Below are positions 57,920 to 64,000 of a stretch of 64,000 nt of DNA, piece after piece. Both the position numbers and the translations under genes were made by a program. The DNA comes from Ruminococcaceae bacterium UBA4871 (GTDB taxonomy: Bacteria; Bacillota; Clostridia; Oscillospirales; Acutalibacteraceae), in assembly GCA_002399445.1 (NCBI GenBank), contig DHDR01000029.1, positions 19,201 to 83,200 on the forward strand, written 5' to 3'. The stretch's first letter is position 1. The number at the start of each line of letters is the position of its first letter. The notes beneath the pieces are model-generated. The model worked only from the letters and a program-made list of their open reading frames with translations. It was not told the origin of the DNA and did not search any database.

Positions 57920-58046
57920 TGCAGACCTTTCCCAGAATACCGCTGAAAAAGGCCTTTTTTTGAAAAGACTACCCAGAATTTCTCAATTTCACCTTGCATT
58001 CCACCCCTGATTGTTGTATGATGAATTTACATCAGGAGGTGATCCC

Positions 58047-58295
58047 ATGCAGGATAAGACTATGACTTTTTCTATCGGCGGCAACCGAGAGGACGACATC
58101 CGGAAAATTATGGATGCCGTCTACTCTGCTTTGCAGGAAAAAGGATATAATCCAATTAGTCAGATCGTTGGCTATATTCTTTCAGAGGATCCGACGTATA
58201 TTACCACTCACAATAACGCACGCAGTCTCATTCGCAAAATTGACCGTGATGAGTTGTTGCAGGTATTGGTAAAATCTTACCTGCAACAGTCTTAA
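58047..58295 (+). CDS. ireB: IreB family regulatory phosphoprotein (UPF0297)
   Basis: Small cytosolic protein of 82 residues with the family sequence [40 protein letters not shown]. In Enterococcus faecalis IreB is phosphorylated on N-terminal threonines by the Ser/Thr kinase IreK and affects cephalosporin tolerance. Here threonines 5 and 7 of MQDKTMTFS are the likely sites. AGGAGGTGAT precedes the ATG at 58047. Its usual partner ruvX does not follow; a different small gene does. Confidence 0.94.
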   Translation: MQDKTMTFSIGGNREDDIRKIMDAVYSALQEKGYNPISQIVGYILSEDPTYITTHNNARSLIRKIDRDELLQVLVKSYLQQS

Positions 58296-58319
58296 TGGCC
58301 GCTGAAAGGAGGGATTGCT

Positions 58320-58616
58320 ATGAGTACCAAAACAGAAAAGCCGAATTTCCCCATGTATAAGGGTAAACCTTTGGTTCGCAGCGGCGATGTGCTATATTAT
58401 GGCAGCATGAGGGACAAGTATGTCTGCCGATTGGAAATCAAAAGTAAAAAGAAAGTTAAAGATATGGAGATCGCTGACAAAGTAGCTATTCAGTTAATGC
58501 TGACGGATCCAGCTGTCCGTGCCCGCAAACAGATTGTAAAAACAAGTGAAAAGTCTGGTCTTTATCTGGCAATGGATATTGCCGATGCTTGGCTCACTCG
58601 TGCTCTGGCTGAATAA
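58320..58616 (+). CDS. Small conserved-looking protein, unknown
   Basis: Soluble basic protein of 98 residues, good ribosome binding site (AAAGGAGGGA) and clear start. Segments: KPLVRSGDVLYYGSMRDKYVC, LEIKSKKKVKDMEIADKV and LYLAMDIADAWLTRALAE, suggesting a small beta sheet followed by a helix. No known motif. It lies 24 bp after ireB and ends at a strong terminator, so the two form one transcript. Confidence 0.75.
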   Translation: MSTKTEKPNFPMYKGKPLVRSGDVLYYGSMRDKYVCRLEIKSKKKVKDMEIADKVAIQLMLTDPAVRARKQIVKTSEKSGLYLAMDIADAWLTRALAE

Positions 58617-58676
58617 ATTTAACGGAATTCCGGCAGAAATATATATTGGAAGATTTCCGCTTTTTAAATGGGATAA

Positions 58677-58719
58677 TAAAGCCCATAGGTTTTCATTTAC
58701 TGGAAGCCTATGGGCTTTA
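58677..58719. terminator. Terminator after the ireB operon
   Basis: TAAAGCCCATAGG (58677-58689) pairs with CCTATGGGCTTTA (58707-58719), a perfect 13-bp stem; it serves the ireB unit and may also serve the convergent yeiH gene. Confidence 0.88.
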
Positions 58720-58776
58720 TTGATTCATTTTCACCGTTTCTGCTAGTTTGATCTTTCCGGATTACCCAAACCGAAT

Positions 58777-59784
58777 TCACCAAATTCCCAATACACGCTG
58801 CATCAACAGACTGACTACAGAGATTGCCACCCAGCAGCAGAACCCTAAAAGAATTGGCTTTCCTCCAGTCTTAATCAGTTTCACAATATTGGTGTTGAAA
58901 CCAATAGCAGCCATCGCCATAATAATGAAAAACTTGCTAAGGCCTTTCAGCGGAGAGGTAACGGCAGCCGGAAGCGAAAAGAGAGTCGTAACAACAGATG
59001 CCAAAACAAAGAGTAAAACAAACCACGGGAAGATTTTTCTCATTTTGACAGTTGAACTTCCTGTGCCCCTGCTCCGGTGGGTATGTACTGCGGAAAGCAC
59101 AAGCGTAATCGGAATAATGGCAAGCGTCCTTGTCATCTTAACAATCGCTGCGTTGTTCAGCGCGTTACTGCCGTGCAAACCGTCCCATGCAGAAGCCGCA
59201 GCTGTAACAGAGGAAGTATCATTAATGGCAGTACCGGCAAACAGGCTGAACCCTTCATTGGAAAGTCCCAAGGCACCTCCCAGCGCAGGAAAAAACATTG
59301 CCGCAAGAATGTTAAACAGAAAGATAACTGAAATTGCTTGCGCCACTTCCTCATCATCTGCATCAATCACCGGAGCCGTCGCGGCTATCGCAGAACCGCC
59401 GCAGATTGAGGAACCGACACCAATCAAAATCGCACTATTTTCCGGCACGTTTAAAATTTTGTACAGAAGCCATGCGGTAAGCAGGGATGTGGAAATTGTC
59501 GCTGCAATAATTGGCAGGGACTGCTTACCTTGTGCCAAAACTTCTGTAAGGTTCATCCCAAATCCAAGCAGCACAACCGCAGTCTGCAAAATTTTTTTGG
59601 AGGTAAAGCTGACCCCTGCATGAAATGATTCTTTCTTTTTAAGAATCAGCGTCAGTACCATACCAATCAAGATAGCAAAAACTGGTCCTCCGACCACTGG
59701 CACCAAATTTCCCAGCAGGTAAGCCGGAACTGAAATGCAGAAACAGAGGAGAATCCCTTTCCAATTCTTTGAAATGAAGTTCAT
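58777..59784 (-). CDS. yeiH: YeiH-family putative anion exporter (UPF0324)
   Basis: Membrane protein of 335 residues with about ten helices. The family signature [22 protein letters not shown] is present, with [11 protein letters not shown] and [18 protein letters not shown]. The family is often called putative sulfate exporter, but the substrate is not established; sulfite or taurine-related export has been suggested from context elsewhere. The ATG at 59784 has AGGAAAGGGGT before it. It is transcribed away from a LysR regulator, its likely controller. Confidence 0.9.
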   Translation of the reverse strand: MNFISKNWKGILLCFCISVPAYLLGNLVPVVGGPVFAILIGMVLTLILKKKESFHAGVSFTSKKILQTAVVLLGFGMNLTEVLAQGKQSLPIIAATISTSLLTAWLLYKILNVPENSAILIGVGSSICGGSAIAATAPVIDADDEEVAQAISVIFLFNILAAMFFPALGGALGLSNEGFSLFAGTAINDTSSVTAAASAWDGLHGSNALNNAAIVKMTRTLAIIPITLVLSAVHTHRSRGTGSSTVKMRKIFPWFVLLFVLASVVTTLFSLPAAVTSPLKGLSKFFIIMAMAAIGFNTNIVKLIKTGGKPILLGFCCWVAISVVSLLMQRVLGIW

Positions 59785-59901
59785 AAAGTACCCCTTTCCT
59801 ATGTTCTGCAATCCATCCTAGCACAAGTTATAAATAAAATAAAATTATAAATTTTTATATATTCATAAATTTGCGTTATAATAGAAGAAAGGTGGTGTTT
59901 T

Positions 59902-60798
59902 ATGATGCTGGACTTTCGAATTGATACCTTTTTGACTGTCTGTAAATTCATGAATTATACAAAAGCGGCAGAAGCACTGCATATCACTCAGCCTGCAGTG
60001 TCCCAGCATATCCATGCGTTAGAAGAAGAATATGGAGTGAAACTGTTTTCTTATAAAGGAAAAAGGCTGGCATTAACCGAAGCAGGCCAAATCCTGCAGG
60101 ATACGGCAGTAACCATGAAGCATGACGACCTTTTGTTAAAAGAAATGATGGAACAGATGACCAGTGGGTCAGTGAAATTAATTTTCGGAGCTACACGGAC
60201 AGTCGGACAGTTTGCTATGGCCGACCCGCTGATTGGCTACTTGAAACAGCATCCAAAAGCGACTGTAAAAATGACGGTTGCCAATACGCAGAAATTACTG
60301 AAAATGCTGGATAACGGAGATATTGACTTTGCAATTGTGGAAGGATTCTTTCCCAAAAGCGAGTATGACTTTCTTGTTTTTTCAAAAGAAAACTTTACCG
60401 CTGTTTGCTCCCCAGATTATTCTTTTCAAAAACCCATTCATAAAATAGAGGATTTATTGCAGGAACGGCTTCTTGTGCGGGAAAAGGGATCCGGTACAAG
60501 AAATATTTTTGAAACTTACCTGAAATCTCATGATTTAGCCCTTAAAGATTTTCCCTACCAAACCGAAGTAAATAATATTGATGTTTTAAAAACACTTGCA
60601 AAGGCAGGATGCGGTATCACCTTCCTTTATGAGACAGCCGTCAAAAAAGAACTGGCAGCAGGTACCCTTTCCCGTATTCCTTTAGAAGATTTTTCCATCA
60701 AACATAACTTTACTTTTCTATGGCAAAAAAGCAGCGCATTTTCTGAGCATTACCGGAATATTTTTCGGGAATTTAAATTTTATCAGGAATCGCTGTGA
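59902..60798 (+). CDS. LysR-family transcriptional regulator
   Basis: DNA-binding regulator of 298 residues. The N-terminal winged helix reads FLTVCKFMNYTKAAEALHITQPAVSQHIHALEEEYG, followed by a periplasmic-binding-protein-like effector domain. AAAGGTGG precedes the ATG. It is divergent from yeiH with a shared 117-bp AT-rich promoter region; CysL/YwfK-like regulators next to yeiH genes are common, so sulfur-related control is possible but inferred. Confidence 0.92.
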   Translation: MMLDFRIDTFLTVCKFMNYTKAAEALHITQPAVSQHIHALEEEYGVKLFSYKGKRLALTEAGQILQDTAVTMKHDDLLLKEMMEQMTSGSVKLIFGATRTVGQFAMADPLIGYLKQHPKATVKMTVANTQKLLKMLDNGDIDFAIVEGFFPKSEYDFLVFSKENFTAVCSPDYSFQKPIHKIEDLLQERLLVREKGSGTRNIFETYLKSHDLALKDFPYQTEVNNIDVLKTLAKAGCGITFLYETAVKKELAAGTLSRIPLEDFSIKHNFTFLWQKSSAFSEHYRNIFREFKFYQESL

Positions 60799-60807
60799 TC
60801 CTAAAAA

Positions 60808-60844
60808 ATGCTCCCTAATTTTTCAATGAAAAGTTAGGGAGCAT
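60808..60844. terminator. Terminator between the LysR gene and hydG
   Basis: ATGCTCCCTAA (60808-60818) pairs with TTAGGGAGCAT (60834-60844), extended by TTTTTCA/TGAAAA. It serves both convergent genes. Confidence 0.85.
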
Positions 60845-60872
60845 AAAACTTTATTCCATTGTCTGTAAGATT

Positions 60873-62288
60873 TTAAAAGCGAAAATCCCGCTGCCCGTGT
60901 TCAATATCCGCAAGATGCTGGACAACTGCCTTTCGGACTCCTTCACTTTCCAGCAAAGGAATTTCCTTTTGAATCATTGCTTCCCCTTTCTTCTTCGTTT
61001 CCGAGGAAGCGTAATCTTCGAGATATTCTTTCAAAGTTACAAGTGCATTCGGATGACAGTGACTTGCAATCTGCGCAGATTTGACCATCTTCATAAAGTG
61101 TTCTCCTGTACGGCCGGAACGGTAGCAGGCTGTGCAGAAACTGGGGATATAACCAAGGTCAAGCAGCCAGCCAATTACTTCATCCAATGTGCGGGTATCA
61201 CTCACATCAAACTGAGCAGAAGCGGCATCCCTTTGCGGAAGAGTATAGCCCCCGACACTGGTGCGGGAAGCACCGCTGATTTGCGAAATACCAAGTTGGA
61301 GGACACGCTCCCTCACTTTGGGAGACTCACGTGTCGAAACAATCATCCCCGTATAGGGAACAGCAATCCGCAAAACAGCAACAATTTTTTCAAAAGTCTC
61401 ATCTGAAATGGCGTTAGAAAATGACTTTGGGTCAATATCATCCGCAGGGCAGATACGCGGTACACTGATGGTATGCGGACCAACGCCGGTTGCCGCTTCC
61501 AAATGCTCCGCGTGCATTAACAGACCGACAAAATCATAACGGTACAGATTCAGACCAAACAGCACGCCGCAGCCAATATCATCAATGCCCGCTTCCCGTG
61601 CACGGTCCATTGCCTCCGTATGATAGGCATAGTCACTCTTTGGTCCTGCCGGATGCTCCGCTTCATAGCTCTTTTTATTGTAGGTTTCCTGAAACAGAAT
61701 ATAAGTACCGATACCAGCTGCTTTCAGTCTCCGGTAATCCTCCACAGTTGTCGCAGCGATATTGACATTTACACGACGGATGGCACCATTTTTACTTTTC
61801 GTGCTGTAGATGGTTTTAATGCTGTCTAAAATGTAATCTATCGGGTTATTGACCGGATCTTCCCCTGCTTCCAGAGCCAGCCGTTTATGTCCCATATTTT
61901 CCAGCGCAATCGTTTCCTGAGCGATCTCCTCCTGTGTCAGTTTTTTGCGGGCGATATTTTTGTTTTTGCAGTGGTAAGGGCAGTAAACACAGCTGTTGAT
62001 ACAGTAATTTGAAAGATACAATGGTGCAAACAGAACAATACGATTGCCATAAAACTTCAGCTTAATCTCTTCTGCAAGTGTGAACATTTTTTCAACTTCA
62101 TCCGGCAAATCGCAGTCCAGCAGAACTGCCGCTTCCCGGTGTGTCAATCCCCTGCAGTCTCTGGCGCGCTCCAGCAAGCCGTCAATCAAACTACGGTTAT
62201 GTTTGTTTTTCTGCGCGTAATCCAGAGTATCCAAAATCTCCCCATCATCAATAAATTCCGTCGCAACGTGCGACTTAACATTGTACAT
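60873..62288 (-). CDS. hydG: [FeFe]-hydrogenase maturase HydG (tyrosine lyase)
   Basis: Radical SAM enzyme of 471 residues that cleaves tyrosine to supply CO and cyanide ligands for the hydrogenase H-cluster. The radical SAM cluster motif is NYCINSCVYCPYHC (C-x3-C-x2-C). The second cluster site near the C-terminus is CTACYRSGRTGEHF followed by a later Cys, a HydG feature that separates it from ThiH. It is transcribed after hydE with a 75-bp gap. Start at ATG 62286-62288, AAAGGAG upstream. Confidence 0.97.
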   Translation of the reverse strand: MYNVKSHVATEFIDDGEILDTLDYAQKNKHNRSLIDGLLERARDCRGLTHREAAVLLDCDLPDEVEKMFTLAEEIKLKFYGNRIVLFAPLYLSNYCINSCVYCPYHCKNKNIARKKLTQEEIAQETIALENMGHKRLALEAGEDPVNNPIDYILDSIKTIYSTKSKNGAIRRVNVNIAATTVEDYRRLKAAGIGTYILFQETYNKKSYEAEHPAGPKSDYAYHTEAMDRAREAGIDDIGCGVLFGLNLYRYDFVGLLMHAEHLEAATGVGPHTISVPRICPADDIDPKSFSNAISDETFEKIVAVLRIAVPYTGMIVSTRESPKVRERVLQLGISQISGASRTSVGGYTLPQRDAASAQFDVSDTRTLDEVIGWLLDLGYIPSFCTACYRSGRTGEHFMKMVKSAQIASHCHPNALVTLKEYLEDYASSETKKKGEAMIQKEIPLLESEGVRKAVVQHLADIEHGQRDFRF

Positions 62289-62363
62289 TTTAAAAGCTCC
62301 TTTATCTCATCACTCTATAAAGTATAAATCCATCTTTTCCTGCAAAATCATCCGCAGTAAAAA

Positions 62364-63440
62364 TCAGGATAGGCCTGTTTCTGTCAGTGCTTTGGGGGAT
62401 ACCCCATAATCGCCGCGGTCGGTCACAACCTCGTAGCCGATACGGCGCATACGATTCTGCAAGCAAGAGCGGCATTCCGCTGCCTCTTCCCCTGTGCAAA
62501 GCTTATTGTCATATAATGCATATTTTTTGCGGACCTCCACTGGGGACAAGTTCGGCATAACCACATTTGCCCCTGCTAGGATTCCCAGTTCCCGTCCTTC
62601 CGGATGAATCGTCCCAAGAGCAGTGGTAGCCGGCAGTAAAACATTGGGCTGCATCAGCCGCAGAATGCTGAGCAGATGCAACGTCTGCCGCAGACTTCCC
62701 TGTGGGAAATTGGCAAACGGCGTGTCATGGTGCGGTACAAAAGGGCCAATTCCCACCATCTGAGGATTCAGCTGATGAATATACAGCAGGTCTTCTGCCA
62801 AATTTTCAGTCGTCTGAAATGGGGAACCCACCATAAAACCAGCACCCACCTGATACCCAAGTGTCTTGAGCTGTGACAGACATCGTTTACGGTGGGTCAG
62901 AGACAGTTCCGGCGGATGCAGTTTCCGGTAGTGCTGCGGGTTTGCTGTTTCATGCCGCAGAAGATAACGCTCCGCACCTGCTTCTCGAAACAATCGGTAG
63001 GAATCGTATTCTTTTTCCCCGATGGAAAGCGTAATGGCACAGTCCGAATATCTCCGGTGAATCTCACTGACGATATGCACCATCTTTTCATCTGTATAGA
63101 AAGGGTCCTCCCCGCCCTGCAGCACAAATGTGCGGAATCCAAGCGCGTAACCGACCTGACAGCAGGATAAAATTTGTTCTTCTGTCAACCGATAGCGTTC
63201 TGCATTTCGATTACTCTTCCGGATTCCACAGTAATAACAGTCATTTTTGCAGTAACTGGTAAATTCAATCAAGCCGCGGATATAAATTTTATTGCCAAAA
63301 TATTTTTGGGCAACAGTCCGTGCTTTTTTAAAAAGGTATGTTTCCTCTGCGCCCTGCACACCATCCAGCAAAGCGCAGAATTCTCCTCGGCTCAAAAGAT
63401 GTTCCTCATAAAGTTTATCAATCAGTTCCTGCATCCGCAT
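62364..63440 (-). CDS. hydE: [FeFe]-hydrogenase maturase HydE
   Basis: Radical SAM enzyme of 358 residues that helps build the diiron subcluster. The C-x3-C-x2-C motif lies in FTSYCKNDCYYCGIRKSN, with FVLQGGEDPFYTD, LRHETANPQHY and GFMVGSPFQT, all HydE hallmarks rather than BioB. The ribosome binding site is weak; it starts 2 nt after the TM1266-type gene, so it is probably translationally coupled. HydF and the hydrogenase itself are not in the window. Confidence 0.96.
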   Translation of the reverse strand: MRMQELIDKLYEEHLLSRGEFCALLDGVQGAEETYLFKKARTVAQKYFGNKIYIRGLIEFTSYCKNDCYYCGIRKSNRNAERYRLTEEQILSCCQVGYALGFRTFVLQGGEDPFYTDEKMVHIVSEIHRRYSDCAITLSIGEKEYDSYRLFREAGAERYLLRHETANPQHYRKLHPPELSLTHRKRCLSQLKTLGYQVGAGFMVGSPFQTTENLAEDLLYIHQLNPQMVGIGPFVPHHDTPFANFPQGSLRQTLHLLSILRLMQPNVLLPATTALGTIHPEGRELGILAGANVVMPNLSPVEVRKKYALYDNKLCTGEEAAECRSCLQNRMRRIGYEVVTDRGDYGVSPKALTETGLS

Positions 63441-63442
63441 CT

Positions 63443-63715
63443 TTAATGCTCATTATCTTTTGAAGACGGGGTGATTTTGGAATAAATCGTTTTTGTGCTG
63501 ACGTTTGGCAGCATCCCCAGCTTCCCGGAAAGTGCACTGATAACAGGATTCGGTGCATCCATCACAATGCTGATGACAGCAATGGAACGCTTCCGATAAG
63601 GAATTCCCATTCTTCCAATAATGTAATTTCGATACTCATGCAGCGTTTCATTGATTCGGTCGACACTCTTGGGATCCTCCACAATAATACCGACCAGTGC
63701 AATCCTTGAATCCAT
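63443..63715 (-). CDS. TM1266-family iron-only hydrogenase system regulator
   Basis: Small protein of 90 residues related to the NikR C-terminal/ACT-like fold. It begins DSRIALVGIIVEDPKSVDRINE and continues with HEYRNYIIGRMGIPYRKRSIAVISIVMDA and SALSGKLGMLPNV, the TM1266 family pattern. Family members sit in hydrogenase maturation operons and are predicted regulators; the ligand is unknown. The ATG at 63713-63715 has AGAGGGG before it. It is the first gene of the hydEG unit, behind a leader with a terminator. Confidence 0.9.
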   Translation of the reverse strand: MDSRIALVGIIVEDPKSVDRINETLHEYRNYIIGRMGIPYRKRSIAVISIVMDAPNPVISALSGKLGMLPNVSTKTIYSKITPSSKDNEH

Positions 63716-63748
63716 TCGATAAACCCCTCTATTTCTGAAGATGCCAAC

Positions 63749-63785
63749 AAAAAGTCCCTGCACCTCAAAACGAAGGCACAGGGAC
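63749..63785 (-). terminator. Terminator inside the hydEG leader
   Basis: On the minus strand GTCCCTG (63785-63779, plus a CCTT/AGG extension) pairs with CAGGGAC (63760-63754), followed by T5G. It ends about 35 nt before the TM1266-type start codon, in the position of a transcription attenuator. Confidence 0.8.
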
Positions 63786-63952
63786 AGCAAAAAGAGGCCG
63801 AAGCAGTATCCTGCTTTTCCAGCCAAATGATCACAATTGCATTCGCCTTCTCACTCAGGACTAACCTTCATGGATTCAGTGCGAGTTTTTTGTTTTCAAC
63901 TATGGTTGACCGTCAAAACAAATGTCTTTCCGGCGCACCTGTATGTTGTATC
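63786..63952 (-). promoter_or_regulatory. Possible riboswitch-type leader of the hydEG operon, class unknown
   Basis: About 165 nt of non-coding RNA lie between a promoter and the terminator. Visible pairings on the minus strand include CTC-CACT/AGTGAG around a 20-nt loop and AAGCAG-GATA-CTGCTT inside GGC/GCC. Isolated pieces (GGTGC, GCACTG, GAGAAGGC, AAGCAGGATACTGC) recall a cobalamin aptamer, but the central GGGAA and CCGGTGAAA blocks are not seen, so I do not assign a class. Confidence 0.5.
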
Positions 63953-63959
63953 CGCTTAA

Positions 63960-63987
63960 AGTATATCACATTTTAGAAAAGAATCAA
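63960..63987 (-). promoter_or_regulatory. Promoter of the hydEG leader
   Basis: TTGATT (63987-63982) and TATACT (63965-63960) on the minus strand, 16 bp apart; predicted transcription start near 63952. Confidence 0.7.
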
Positions 63988-64000
63988 GCATAGCAGAAAA

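Overview
The window looks like chromosome of a low-to-medium GC, Gram-positive anaerobe of the Clostridia, most likely Oscillospiraceae (the former Ruminococcaceae, Clostridium cluster IV). The reasons are the Firmicutes-type rpoB-rpoC-rpsL-rpsG-fusA-tuf block, the dnaG-rpoD pair, T-box, S-box and RFN leaders, dipicolinate synthase genes, [FeFe]-hydrogenase maturation genes, and a polyamine cluster of the kind seen in gut and fermentation Clostridia. The genus cannot be fixed from the sequence alone. I see no rRNA, tRNA, CRISPR array, insertion sequence or prophage.

Layout. 1-5.2 kb, minus strand: a fructose operon in the order fruR-fruK-ptsH-ptsI-fruA, with fruA cut by the window edge. It carries its own general PTS proteins. 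5.2-6.2 kb: a gene-poor stretch with a probable small RNA on the minus strand, a two-way terminator and a long inverted repeat. 6.2-8.2 kb: an AgrC/AgrA-like two-component pair without agrB or agrD. 8.5-9.8 kb: dipicolinate synthase dpaA with a candidate sigma-K promoter, followed by a truncated dpaB. 10-17.2 kb: murC, mreB-like, comFC, recD2, a small membrane protein with a hairpin over its ribosome binding site, and metK under a SAM-I riboswitch. 17.5-18.4 kb: ribU under an FMN riboswitch. 18.6-26.3 kb, plus strand: a thioesterase, a structured RNA of about 375 nt, and a six-gene polyamine operon. The operon runs from arginine through agmatine and N-carbamoylputrescine to putrescine and then, by carboxyspermidine chemistry, to spermidine.

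26.4-40.6 kb, minus strand: two parts of an ECF transporter, a DUF3842 protein, then tuf, fusA, rpsG, rpsL, rpoC and rpoB with a strong promoter before rpoB. 41.1-42.8 kb: an EAL phosphodiesterase with a degenerate GGDEF domain, followed by a PAS-domain remnant. 42.9-49.3 kb, minus strand: Rrf2 regulator, rpoD, dnaG, dgt, yigZ, rpmE and a VanY-like protein that has lost most of its zinc site. 49.7-51.5 kb: pyruvate kinase. 51.6-53.9 kb, minus strand: a small membrane protein, acpS, nnrD and a MazF toxin with no antitoxin beside it. 54.1-58.6 kb: T-box-controlled pheS-pheT, ireB and a small unknown protein. 58.8-60.8 kb: a YeiH-family exporter divergent from a LysR regulator. 60.9-64 kb, minus strand: hydG, hydE and a TM1266-type regulator, preceded by a leader RNA ending in an intrinsic terminator.

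Most genes are housekeeping. The parts most worth following up are the unassigned RNAs (around 5.8, 19.2-19.6 and 63.75-63.95 kb), the polyamine gene combination, the broken dpaB, the VanY-like protein with lost zinc ligands, the solitary MazF, and the translation-control structures before ecfT and before the small membrane protein next to metK.
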